NCBI GenBank assembly: GCA_028286165.1
Contig: JAPYMU010000065.1
Location: 1 to 8,284, forward strand
Length of the DNA stretch: 8,284 nt
DNA from: Spongiicolonus versatilis
GTDB lineage: Bacteria; Pseudomonadota; Gammaproteobacteria; Arenicellales; Spongiicolonaceae
Direction: 5' to 3'
In this document: positions 1 through 6,336 of the stretch, in pieces
Position numbering within the stretch: the first letter of the stretch is position 1
Layout of the letters: each line of letters begins with the position of its first letter
Position numbers and translations under genes: made by a program
The notes under the pieces: generated by a model
The model's database searches: none
What the model was told of the DNA's origin: nothing
Seen by the model: only the letters and a program-made list of their open reading frames with translations

Positions 1-86
1 GGAAAGGGTAAAAGCCGTTCCAAACCGCCTCCGCCTGCAATTAAACCGGCCGGATTACTGTCTATAGGCAACAGCCCAGGGGATTA

Positions 87-284
87 TTAATCCCAGGGAT
101 AATTCTTTCCCGCCTCCAGCCTTTTAAGTATCTCCCGCGCCGTATTCTCCTTTATTTCTTTGTGTCTCGGGATGGATACGGATTGATTCTTTTCCACGTT
201 GATATAGATGGTATGCTTCCCGCCCTCGCGCAAGAATTCATACCCCATCCTTTCGGCATGGCGAATCAAATCCCTGCGCTTCAT
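87..284 (-). CDS. hicA: HicA-family toxin (mRNA interferase)
   Basis: A 65-residue protein of normal HicA length. HicA toxins are small double-stranded-RNA-binding-fold ribonucleases that cleave mRNA and are held inactive by HicB. The N-terminus (MKRRDLIRHAERMGYEF) and the GGKHTIY block, with the expected catalytic His at residue 24, are typical. So is the basic SIPRHKEI segment (37-44) followed by a helix (AREILKRL, 50-57). The ATG at 284 overlaps the hicB stop as ATGA, and a strong GGGGAGG Shine-Dalgarno (293-299) lies 8 nt upstream inside hicB. Toxin translation is therefore both coupled and independently initiated. The toxin is the second gene, the reverse of the classical hicAB order. 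The gene looks intact. Identity is from motif recognition; activity is inferred from the family. Confidence 0.9.
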   Translation of the reverse strand: MKRRDLIRHAERMGYEFLREGGKHTIYINVEKNQSVSIPRHKEIKENTAREILKRLEAGKNYPWD

Positions 285-637
285 ATCGCAATCCTCCCCA
301 GCGGCTTTTTTATCACGTCGTATTTTTCCGCCGCAATTCTTTTGCCGGAAAGATGGCGGTTGGCCTGCACAACAAGTTGAACAGCCTCAACCAGATTCTC
401 TTTCGCTTCCTCAAGGGTTTCCCCTTGGGTAATCGCGCCGGGAATTTCCTCCACATAACCGCAGTAGCCGCCTTCATCCTCCTTAATAAACACGGCCGTC
501 AACGCTTCCTGCATTGTAGGTGCGGTCAAACGAACCGCGGATTTCTCCGCTTTGCCAAACCGGCCGGTTTTTAACGGCGCGCTACGCGCCAATGTTACGG
601 CGGCGCCTTGGGATTTCTGTGCTTTGCCATTTGCCAT
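281..637 (-). CDS. hicB: HicB-family antitoxin with long N-terminal extension
   Basis: Antitoxin partner of HicA, 118 residues from the chosen ATG at 637. That start has a run of six G (645-650) 7 nt upstream as Shine-Dalgarno. An upstream in-frame ATG at 694 would add 19 residues but has no better signal. The HicB core lies at about residues 46-92: a beta strand LTAVFIKEDEGGY, then GYVEEIPGAITQGETLEEA and the helix ENLVEAVQLVV. This is the RNase-H-like partial fold that masks the toxin. No ribbon-helix-helix or HTH tail is evident after it; the short C-terminus is basic. The first ~42 residues (MANGKAQKSQGAAVTLARSA and onward) are Lys/Arg/Ala-rich and lie outside the core. They could be a DNA-binding or disordered arm, or a mis-set start: an ATG at 514 would give a minimal HicB but lacks a Shine-Dalgarno. 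hicA follows with a 4-nt overlap. Confidence 0.85.
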   Translation of the reverse strand: MANGKAQKSQGAAVTLARSAPLKTGRFGKAEKSAVRLTAPTMQEALTAVFIKEDEGGYCGYVEEIPGAITQGETLEEAKENLVEAVQLVVQANRHLSGKRIAAEKYDVIKKPLGRIAI

Positions 638-720
638 GATTAAACCCCCCGGTGAGCGGATATGCGGGATGGACTGTGGCACAAAAAGCCGCATCCGTCC
701 ACCATTCAGCGCATTTTAAT

Positions 721-1500
721 TTATTCTTCCACCTTCAAATAACGCGAAATCTCCCCCAGCGTCTTCTCCCCAATCCCCCGCACCCGCAGCAACTCTCCAA
801 CCGAGTTATACGGCCGCCCGGCGATAATTCTCCCGTCCGATTCGCAGCCGCGCAGGGATTTTTTAATTGCATCCAAATCCTGCTCCCCCTTGCGTAGCGC
901 GGCGCGCAGCCGGGTGATTTGTTCGGGGTCGCTTTCTTTCCAGATGCCGGCGCGGTTGAGGATGGCAACGATTTGCAAATCGTGAAGTTCCTGCCAGACA
1001 ATTTTGCTCGGCACGCCGTCCGGGTTTTCCCGGCTTTTGCCATACACCCGCGCCAGGCCGTTTTCCACCAGCATTTTCGACAAATACCGGCCGCTGTGCG
1101 TTTTGACAAAGCCGTAAACCCGGCCGCGCTTGGACCGCCCCAGCGCGTTGGCGTAACTGGTCCAAATCGTGAACGGCTCGGCAAGAGCGTGCGCGGTAAA
1201 TTCCCCGGCCTCGCGGCCAAAGCGAACCACATCGCGGGCATCCGGCAAGCCGAAATACCCCATCTGCTCGCGTATTCTTTTAACTTCCGCCTCGCTGCCG
1301 GGCTGAGTTTCCATGCAGTCCACATAATACAGCCGGATGTGCAATTCCCCGCCATCCACCGCCACCACAAAACTGTCGCCGTCATTGGCGCGGTCGTCAA
1401 CCAGCCTCGCGCCATGGATCGCCGTCAACTCCGCGGCATGTGCAGCGGAAAAAATCCCGCACAAAAACCATGCAGCGGCGAAACAATTTTTTTTGAACAC
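721..1500 (-). CDS. Secreted thermonuclease-family (SNase-like) nuclease with C-terminal helix-hairpin-helix
   Basis: Predicted exported nuclease of 259 residues from GTG at 1500. From that start there is a clean signal peptide: MFKKN, a hydrophobic core AAAWFLCGIF, and cleavage near SAAHA-AE. A TTG at 1521 would add seven residues, but it lies only about 8 nt from a TATAAT box, so GTG is preferred. Counting from the TTG, the staphylococcal nuclease active site is complete: D47-G-D49, R63, D68 and E71 in RLYYVDCMET, and R134 in KRGRVYGFV. The D49-R63-D68-E71 spacing equals D21-R35-D40-E43 of the Staphylococcus enzyme. About 40 residues of charged linker follow, then a helix-hairpin-helix at about 239-260 (NSVGELLRVRGIGEKTLGEI), a non-specific DNA-binding motif as in ComEA. 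It probably cleaves nucleic acid in the periplasm or outside the cell. hicBA lies 83 bp downstream on the same strand. Function is family-based. Confidence 0.85.
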   Translation of the reverse strand: MFKKNCFAAAWFLCGIFSAAHAAELTAIHGARLVDDRANDGDSFVVAVDGGELHIRLYYVDCMETQPGSEAEVKRIREQMGYFGLPDARDVVRFGREAGEFTAHALAEPFTIWTSYANALGRSKRGRVYGFVKTHSGRYLSKMLVENGLARVYGKSRENPDGVPSKIVWQELHDLQIVAILNRAGIWKESDPEQITRLRAALRKGEQDLDAIKKSLRGCESDGRIIAGRPYNSVGELLRVRGIGEKTLGEISRYLKVEE

Positions 1501-1529
1501 TGGACTTTTTATCAGTGGCAACGGCCGCC

Positions 1530-1535
1530 ATTATA
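1530..1535 (-). promoter_or_regulatory. Probable -10 box of the thermonuclease gene
   Basis: A perfect TATAAT on the minus strand. The best -35 at 17-nt spacing (1553-1558, GTAGCA) matches the consensus at only three of six positions. A start site near 1523 would give a leader of about 23 nt to the GTG at 1500, or an almost leaderless message from the TTG at 1521. The box lies just upstream of the divergent Nudix gene, whose own promoter I cannot identify. Confidence 0.45.
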
Positions 1536-1568
1536 CCGCCGCCGTCCTCCTCTGCTACCATAACCCCC

Positions 1569-2174
1569 ATGCACCTCCCCCAAATCCGCGCCGCGCTGGC
1601 CGGTTATCGCCCGGCGTTGCTGCCGGCGCGCGGAGAGTCTGCTTCGGTTGCGATGATTTTGTGCGACGGCGAGGGTGACGGCGGGCTGCAGGTGGTGGTG
1701 ATTGAGCGCGCGCGTCGGGACGGGGATCCGTGGTCGGGGCAGTTGGCGTTTCCGGGCGGGCGGCGGGAGGCCGGCGACCGTGATGCGCGCCACACCGCCG
1801 AGCGCGAGACGCGCGAGGAAATCGCCGTTGACCTCGCCGCCGCCGAGCGCCTCGGGCGGCTGGACGACCAGCGCGGGCGCACCGCCGACAAGCCCCTCGG
1901 GCTGGTCATCCGCTGCTTTGTCTACCACCACCCGGCGCCGGCCCGGCCAAGGCTGAGCGGCGAGGTGAGCGCGGTGCACCGGGTGCCGCTGGGGTATTTT
2001 GTCGCCCGCCGCCGCCAGCATTTTGCGCGGCCGCTGCCGGGCCTCAGCCGCGATTTTCCGGCGGTGCATATCGGCGCCGACCCGGCCGCCGCCGCCGGCC
2101 CGCTGGTGTGGGGGCTCACCTACCGTTTTCTCAGCGCGTTCTTCCGTTTGTTGGGGCGGCCGCTGCCGCAATAA
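1569..2174 (+). CDS. NudL-like Nudix hydrolase (probable CoA pyrophosphatase type)
   Basis: A 201-residue Nudix protein of the NudL/NUDT7-8 type, whose characterised members split CoA or acyl-CoA into phosphopantetheine and 3',5'-ADP. The signature lies at residues 57-87: SGQLAFPGG, then G64, D70 where the general Nudix box has Glu, and RETREEIAV (79-87) with the metal-binding Glu residues. The stretch before FPGG fits the UPF0035 motif that marks this subgroup (usually HxGQ, here SGQ). A C-terminal VWGLTYRFL segment is also typical of CoA-type members. ATG 1569 is chosen because it gives the usual length; an in-frame GTG at 1515 would add 18 low-complexity residues. No Shine-Dalgarno is visible. 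moaA starts 9 nt downstream, so the two are probably cotranscribed. Substrate is inferred from the family, not shown. Confidence 0.82.
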   Translation: MHLPQIRAALAGYRPALLPARGESASVAMILCDGEGDGGLQVVVIERARRDGDPWSGQLAFPGGRREAGDRDARHTAERETREEIAVDLAAAERLGRLDDQRGRTADKPLGLVIRCFVYHHPAPARPRLSGEVSAVHRVPLGYFVARRRQHFARPLPGLSRDFPAVHIGADPAAAAGPLVWGLTYRFLSAFFRLLGRPLPQ

Positions 2175-2183
2175 AATCCACCG

Positions 2184-3224
2184 ATGAGTCTGCATCCGGC
2201 ACCCGGCAACCCGGCCCCCCTCAGCGACACCCGCGGCCGTCCACTGCGCGACTTGCGGCTGTCGGTCACCGACCGCTGCAACTTCCGCTGCGGCTACTGC
2301 ATGCCGCGCGAGGTTTTCGGCGCCGACTATGCATTCCTGCAGCGCGCCGCCCTGCTGCGCTTTGAGGAACTGGAGCGCCTGGCCGGCATCTTCGCCGCCC
2401 TCGGCGCCGGCAAACTGCGCATCACCGGCGGCGAGCCGCTGGTGCGCAAGGGCATCGTGGAACTGGTCGCGCGGCTGGCGGCGGTCGCCGGCGTCACCGA
2501 CCTGACCATGACCACCAACGGCTCACTGCTCACGGTGAACCGCGCCGCCCAACTGGCCGCCGCCGGCCTGGCGCGCATCACCCTCAGCCTGGATGCGCTG
2601 GATGACAAGGTGTTCCGGGCGATGAACGATGTGGACTTCCCGGTCAGCCGGGTGCTCGCCGCCATCGACGCCGCGCTTGCCGCCGGCCTGGCGCCGGTCA
2701 AGGTCAACGCCGTGGTCATCCGCGGCGTCAACGACCACCAGGTGCTGCCCCTGGCCGAACACTTTCGCGGCAGCGGCGTCATCGTCCGCTTCATTGAGTA
2801 CATGGACGTGGGCAACACCAACGGCTGGCGCATGGAGCAGGTCTTTCCGGCCGCGCAAATCGCCGCCGCCATCCACCGCAAATTCCCCATGGCGCCGCTG
2901 GCCCCGGCCTGCCCCGGCGAAGTGGCGCGCCGCTGGCGCTACCTGGACGGCGCCGGCGAGGTCGGCATCATCGCCTCGGTCACCCGGCCGTTCTGCGGCG
3001 ACTGCACCCGCGCGCGGCTGTCGGCGGAGGGCAAATTGTACACCTGCCTGTTCGCCCGCCACGGCCACGACCTGCGCGCGCTGCTGCGCGGCGGCGCCAG
3101 CGACGGTGAAATTGTGGAATCGCTGCGCGGCATCTGGCAGCGCCGCGCCGACCGCTATTCGGAAATCCGCACCAGCCGCACAACGCGCATGCCGAAAGTG
3201 GAAATGTCCCACATCGGCGGCTGA
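2184..3224 (+). CDS. moaA: GTP 3',8-cyclase MoaA (molybdenum cofactor biosynthesis)
   Basis: Radical-SAM enzyme for the first step of molybdopterin synthesis, converting GTP to 3',8-cyclo-7,8-dihydro-GTP for MoaC. The 346-residue length is close to the family norm. The N-terminal [4Fe-4S]/SAM cluster motif is C32-x3-C36-x2-C39 (CNFRCGYC). The SAM-binding GGEP is at 82-85. The second substrate cluster cysteines are C271, C274 and C288 (FCGDC...YTC), with the same internal spacing as in E. coli MoaA (C257, C260, C274). The TRARLS arginines, which contact GTP in the family, are at 276 and 278. The protein ends in the conserved Gly-Gly that is functionally required in MoaA. ATG 2184 is 9 nt after the Nudix stop, with no clear Shine-Dalgarno. 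No other moa/mog gene is in the window. The gene appears intact. Confidence 0.96.
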   Translation: MSLHPAPGNPAPLSDTRGRPLRDLRLSVTDRCNFRCGYCMPREVFGADYAFLQRAALLRFEELERLAGIFAALGAGKLRITGGEPLVRKGIVELVARLAAVAGVTDLTMTTNGSLLTVNRAAQLAAAGLARITLSLDALDDKVFRAMNDVDFPVSRVLAAIDAALAAGLAPVKVNAVVIRGVNDHQVLPLAEHFRGSGVIVRFIEYMDVGNTNGWRMEQVFPAAQIAAAIHRKFPMAPLAPACPGEVARRWRYLDGAGEVGIIASVTRPFCGDCTRARLSAEGKLYTCLFARHGHDLRALLRGGASDGEIVESLRGIWQRRADRYSEIRTSRTTRMPKVEMSHIGG

Positions 3225-3236
3225 TTCTTTCGCTCC

Positions 3237-4331
3237 TCACCCACGGTGGCGCCGCGCCAGGTACTCACGCGACTGCATCTCGCGCAACCGGCTCGCCGCG
3301 CGCGCAAATTCTTTTTTCAGCCGCCGGCCGTGGTAAAGGTTTTCCGGCTCCGCATGCGCCGAGGCGATGAGGTTCACTCCGCGCTCGTACAATTCGTCCA
3401 CCAGCGCGATGAACCGCCGCGCGCGGTCGTCGTGGTCGGCGTCCATGCGCGGGATGGCGGACACCAGCAGCGTGTGGTGCAGGCGCGCCAGCGCGATGTA
3501 GTCGGCAATGCCGCGCGGCCCGGCGCACAACTCGGTGAAGGTGAACCACGCGATGCCGTCGCCGCTGCGGCGGCTTCTCAGCGGCCGGCCGCGAATGTGC
3601 AAAACGCGCCCGGCCTCACCCTCGCCGCCGGCAATGCGCCGGTAGCAGTCCAGCAGCGCGGCATCACCATGGTCACCGTCGCCGGTGACGTGGTAAACGC
3701 CGCCGCTGTCCAGCGCGCGCAAACGGTAGTCGGCGCCGCCGTCCAGATGCACCACGCGGGTGTGCCGCTTAATCAATGCAATAGCCGGCAGAAAACGGTC
3801 GCGCTGCAAGCCGTTTTTGTACAGTTCATCAGGCTCGGTGTTGGAAGTGGCGACCAGGGTGACGCCGCGTTCAAAAAGCGCGCCCAACAGCAGCGACAGA
3901 ATCATCGCATCGCCGATGTCGGAAACGGAAAACTCGTCAAAGCACAGCACCCGCGCGTTGCGCGCAAACTTTCCGGCAACCACCGCCAGCGGGTCGCGGC
4001 GGTTAACCAGCATTTTTAACTCCGCATGCACCATTTCCATGAAGCGGTGAAAGTGCAGCCGGCGCTTGTCGGCGAATGGCAGGCCGCGGTGGAACAAATC
4101 CATCAGGTGCGTTTTGCCGCGCCCCACGCCGCCCCACAAGTACGCGCCCGGCACCGGCGCTTTCCGCCTCCGCACCGCCGCCAGCCAACTGCGCCCGCCG
4201 GCTGCAACCAGCGCATGATGAATCCCGTCGAGCACAGCGGCGGTTTGCTCCTGCGCCGCATCATGTGCCAGCGCGCCATGCGCGACTTCGGCGCGCCATG
4301 CGGCAAGCGGCGGGAGTGTGAAATCGGTCAT
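3237..4331 (-). CDS. zapE: Cell division ATPase ZapE (AFG1-like)
   Basis: AFG1/LACE1-type P-loop ATPase of 364 residues. Bacterial ZapE is a cytoplasmic ATPase that associates with FtsZ rings late in constriction or under stress. Walker A is GGVGRGKTH (67-75, with K73-T74). Walker B is VLCFDEF (128-134), followed by the family's SVSDIGDAMIL. Conserved AFG1 features follow: LVATSNTEPDELYKNGLQR, a central beta region, FTELC, and a C-terminal IPRMDADHDDRARRFI and NLIASAHAEPENLY. ATG 4331 gives a normal ZapE N-terminus; in-frame ATGs at 4364 and 4373 would add 11 or 14 residues. None has a good ribosome site. Its stop is 12 bp from the moaA stop (convergent), and it is divergent from cysQ. It is complete, and its upstream shadow reading through cysQ is not coding. 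Confidence 0.92.
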   Translation of the reverse strand: MTDFTLPPLAAWRAEVAHGALAHDAAQEQTAAVLDGIHHALVAAGGRSWLAAVRRRKAPVPGAYLWGGVGRGKTHLMDLFHRGLPFADKRRLHFHRFMEMVHAELKMLVNRRDPLAVVAGKFARNARVLCFDEFSVSDIGDAMILSLLLGALFERGVTLVATSNTEPDELYKNGLQRDRFLPAIALIKRHTRVVHLDGGADYRLRALDSGGVYHVTGDGDHGDAALLDCYRRIAGGEGEAGRVLHIRGRPLRSRRSGDGIAWFTFTELCAGPRGIADYIALARLHHTLLVSAIPRMDADHDDRARRFIALVDELYERGVNLIASAHAEPENLYHGRRLKKEFARAASRLREMQSREYLARRHRG

Positions 4332-4371
4332 CGCGTTGTGAGCGGCGGCCCGCGACAGTAACATACCGGCC

Positions 4372-5175
4372 ATGAACGCCGACTCACTGCTCGGTGAAGC
4401 CGTCCGCATCGCCGAGCGCGCCGGGCGGGCGATCCGCGATGCCGGCCCCGGCATGGTGCGCGCCAAAGCCGACGGCTCGCCGCTGACCGAGGCCGACCAG
4501 GCCGCGCACCGGGTGATTGCCGGCGCACTTGCAAAGTTGACGCCGCACATTCCGCTGCTGTCCGAGGAATCGCCGGCCGAAGTTTTTAGCCTGCGCCGCG
4601 CATGGAAAAAATTCTGGCTGGTGGACCCGCTGGACGGCACGTTGGAATTTCTTGCCGGCCGGGACGAGTTCACCGTCAACATCGCGCTGGTTGAAAACAG
4701 CGCGCCGGTGATGGGCGTGGTGCATGCGCCGCGGCCGGGGCAAACGTATTTTGCGCGCAACGACGGCGGCGTCCGGCGCGCTTTTGTGCGCGAAGAAAAT
4801 AAAAAACCGCGCATCCTCAGTGTCAACAAAAAAGATTCGGCGGCGGTGACCGTGCTGCTGAGCCGCTCCCGCCACAACCGCGCCGCGCAGGATTTTGTGC
4901 GCAACCTGAAAACACAGTTCACCGAAGTGCGCGAAGTCGCCCTCGGCAGTTCGCTGAAGTTCTGCCGCATCGCCGACGGCACCGCCCATGTTTACCCGCG
5001 CCTCGGCCCCACCTCGGAATGGGACACCGCCGCCGCGCAATGCATTTTGGAATCCGCCGGCGGCAGCGTCACCACCCTCACCGGCGCGCCGCTGCGCTAC
5101 AACAAAGAGTCGCTGCAAAACCCCTCCTTCATCGCCGCCGCCGCCGGCCGCTGGCGCCATTTTTGCGCGCGCTGA
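4372..5175 (+). CDS. cysQ: 3'(2'),5'-bisphosphate nucleotidase CysQ
   Basis: Inositol-monophosphatase-superfamily enzyme that hydrolyses 3'-phosphoadenosine 5'-phosphate to AMP, clearing the by-product of sulfate assimilation. It is 267 residues, slightly longer than E. coli CysQ. Metal-site motifs are in order: SEES (64-67), DPLDGT (85-90) in WLVDPLDGTLEF, and WDTAAAQ (217-223). The usual CysQ motif is DPLDGTKEF; here Leu replaces the Lys. Start ATG 4372 lies in a CATG that also supplies an in-frame alternative ATG for the opposite-strand zapE, so the two regulatory regions are nearly superimposed. No Shine-Dalgarno is clear. The last 47 bp overlap the 3' end of the convergent minus-strand gene ending at 5129. 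CysQ is favoured over a general inositol phosphatase by the GTxEF segment, but substrate is not proven. Confidence 0.9.
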   Translation: MNADSLLGEAVRIAERAGRAIRDAGPGMVRAKADGSPLTEADQAAHRVIAGALAKLTPHIPLLSEESPAEVFSLRRAWKKFWLVDPLDGTLEFLAGRDEFTVNIALVENSAPVMGVVHAPRPGQTYFARNDGGVRRAFVREENKKPRILSVNKKDSAAVTVLLSRSRHNRAAQDFVRNLKTQFTEVREVALGSSLKFCRIADGTAHVYPRLGPTSEWDTAAAQCILESAGGSVTTLTGAPLRYNKESLQNPSFIAAAAGRWRHFCAR

Positions 5176-5623
5176 AAAGATTGTGCCGATTGTCCGCGAT
5201 GAAAGCGATTTTAAAGTAGTCGGCTTCTCCGTTGGTTTCCACGTTGTCGATAATTCTATCCACCAGCGCTTCCCTGACATCATCCTCCCTGGTTGCACGT
5301 GCGCTTTTTATCCACAATTGGATATTGCCGGCTTTGACGATGAGAAAATTATCGCCATCGTAGCGCACATATGACATGCGCCTGAAATACGAGTGATTTT
5401 CTTCTTCGGGGTCAATAATGACCGCCGGGTTTTGTGCTGTGTCCGCCTCGTCCCACGAAGAGACGGTGATAACAGCGACCTCGCCGGCGGCATTGGGATT
5501 GGTCAGAACAATCCAGAAATGCCATGAATAGACCAACTTGCCTTCGGCGTTTCTGCTTTGTCTGGTATCTTTTCTTAGATACGCAAAAGTTTTTTGAACT
5601 CCCTTCTTCCGCTTCCGGCTCAT
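5129..5623 (-). CDS. Unassigned protein paired with a Panacea-domain gene; candidate toxin
   Basis: A 164-residue protein I cannot place firmly. It starts MSRKRKKG, with ATG 5623 overlapping the upstream gene's TGA as ATGA. No Shine-Dalgarno is visible, so translation is probably coupled. The middle reads as a compact beta-rich domain: SWHFWIVLTNP (33-43), VAVITVSSW (49-57), a gap, then NHSYFRRMSYVRYD (76-89). The pattern W-h-hLTNP, then a hydrophobic strand ending in S/T, then H-x-x-hxxxSYVxY recalls SH3-barrel PemK/MazF-like toxin relatives. This is inference only. It has no signal peptide or membrane segment. A helix follows (DDVREALVDRIIDN, 114-127). The last ~15 residues (150-164, ending in five Arg) are encoded antisense to the end of cysQ and look acquired. 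As the second gene behind a probable PanA antitoxin it is the likely toxin; an immunity or accessory role is possible. Confidence 0.72.
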   Translation of the reverse strand: MSRKRKKGVQKTFAYLRKDTRQSRNAEGKLVYSWHFWIVLTNPNAAGEVAVITVSSWDEADTAQNPAVIIDPEEENHSYFRRMSYVRYDGDNFLIVKAGNIQLWIKSARATREDDVREALVDRIIDNVETNGEADYFKIAFIADNRHNLFSARKNGASGRRRRR

Positions 5624-6279
5624 GCCGGCGACGCGGATGCGGGGCGGTAAGTCACGGCGCTTTTCATTGTCTCCCTGACAATGTCGTCTTCACGGCATTT
5701 GGCCGCAAGGCGCTTTGCGAGAGCCGCGTCTACATCTTTGAAATGCACGAAAACATCCTCCTCATCCATGGGAATGGAAGTGTCTTTTTTGCGCGCTTTC
5801 CTTTTTTCCTTGTAGCGGTTTTCATTGTCCTTGTATTCCCCGAACTCGTGGCACAGTTTAACCAGTTCGTTGGCGGTCTTCCCGCCGTGTTTTTTCTGAA
5901 CTTTGCCGAGAATGGCAATGTCGTTTCTCGACAGGTGGTCGAGAACCCGGTTGGTTGCATGGATGTCGCTGAGATCACAGTCCAGCGGCGCGCGTAATTT
6001 CTGGTAATTGTTCTTGGCGCCGGTGCGCTCAATCAAATCCCGCCAGCCCCTGCTGTAATGGGCCTTGTCGCGGGTCATGCAGCGGTAGACATCGGACAGC
6101 ACCGGGCCGCCTTTCATAATACAAAGTTGACCGCCGATCATTTTTCGGCGCAGAGTCCTCATGCATTCCCGCTCCGCGAGATAGAAGAGTTTCATCAATT
6201 TCAGGTTGCTGATGGTTTTGTGGGGCGCGTGGGCAAGGAAAAATGCCGCAACATGCGCCGCTTTGACGGGGTTTATCAT
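5620..6279 (-). CDS. Panacea/SocA-type (DUF4065) protein, probable antitoxin
   Basis: A 219-residue protein with the features of the Panacea domain (SocA/GepA type). These are an N-terminal helix (VKAAHVAAFFLA), then ISNLKLMKLFYLAERE (23-38), MIGGQLCIMKGGPVLSDVYR (47-66), and a later HGGKTANELVKLCHEFGEY block (131-149) carrying the usual His. Panacea proteins act as antitoxins (PanA) for many unrelated toxins, or as a proteolytic adaptor (SocA of Caulobacter). A Lys/Arg-rich stretch (155-166) and an acidic segment (171-183) follow the core. They may contact the partner or RNA/DNA. ATG 6279 has AGAGG 5 nt upstream (6285-6289) and a sigma-70-type promoter at 6304-6332. The downstream gene overlaps by 4 nt. 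Base composition is visibly less GC-rich than the flanking housekeeping genes, consistent with transfer. Confidence 0.8.
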   Translation of the reverse strand: MINPVKAAHVAAFFLAHAPHKTISNLKLMKLFYLAERECMRTLRRKMIGGQLCIMKGGPVLSDVYRCMTRDKAHYSRGWRDLIERTGAKNNYQKLRAPLDCDLSDIHATNRVLDHLSRNDIAILGKVQKKHGGKTANELVKLCHEFGEYKDNENRYKEKRKARKKDTSIPMDEEDVFVHFKDVDAALAKRLAAKCREDDIVRETMKSAVTYRPASASPA

Positions 6280-6303
6280 GGCGGCCTCTGGGGTGTGCGG
6301 GAA

Positions 6304-6332
6304 ATTGTCACCCGGCGACCGGCCAATGTCAA
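6304..6332 (-). promoter_or_regulatory. Sigma-70-type promoter and possible operator of the Panacea operon
   Basis: On the minus strand a perfect -35 TTGACA (6327-6332) is followed after exactly 17 nt by GACAAT (6304-6309, four of six -10 matches). A start near 6297 would leave a leader of about 18 nt. TGACA occurs twice, at 6327-6331 and 6306-6310, 21 bp apart (two helical turns). Between them is the imperfect palindrome CCGGCGACCGG (6312-6322). Either could be an operator for autorepression; this part is inference. Confidence 0.55.
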
Positions 6333-6336
6333 ATCA

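Noticed and set aside
80..94. Inverted repeat GGGATTA-T-TAATCCC over the hicA stop, considered as a terminator.
   Set aside because: The stem is short and no T-run follows in the hicA direction; it may be chance, helped by a nearby CCCAGGG repeat.
919..1563. 214-codon plus-strand open frame.
   Set aside because: Antisense to the nuclease gene, which has a signal peptide and all catalytic residues.
2523..3212. 229-codon minus-strand open frame.
   Set aside because: Antisense to moaA, which has all expected motifs; no recognisable domain in the shadow.
3246..4019. 257-codon plus-strand open frame.
   Set aside because: Antisense to zapE; composition is Arg/Ala/Gln-biased with no domain.
4332..4982. 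In-frame open reading upstream of zapE, giving a 581-residue protein.
   Set aside because: It is antisense to cysQ, whose motifs are conserved, and ZapE homologues begin near the ATG at 4331. High GC keeps the antisense frame open.
4384..5298. 304-codon minus-strand open frame.
   Set aside because: Antisense to cysQ and overlapping the candidate toxin in another frame; its low-complexity Ala/Gly/Arg/His content is typical of GC-rich shadow frames.
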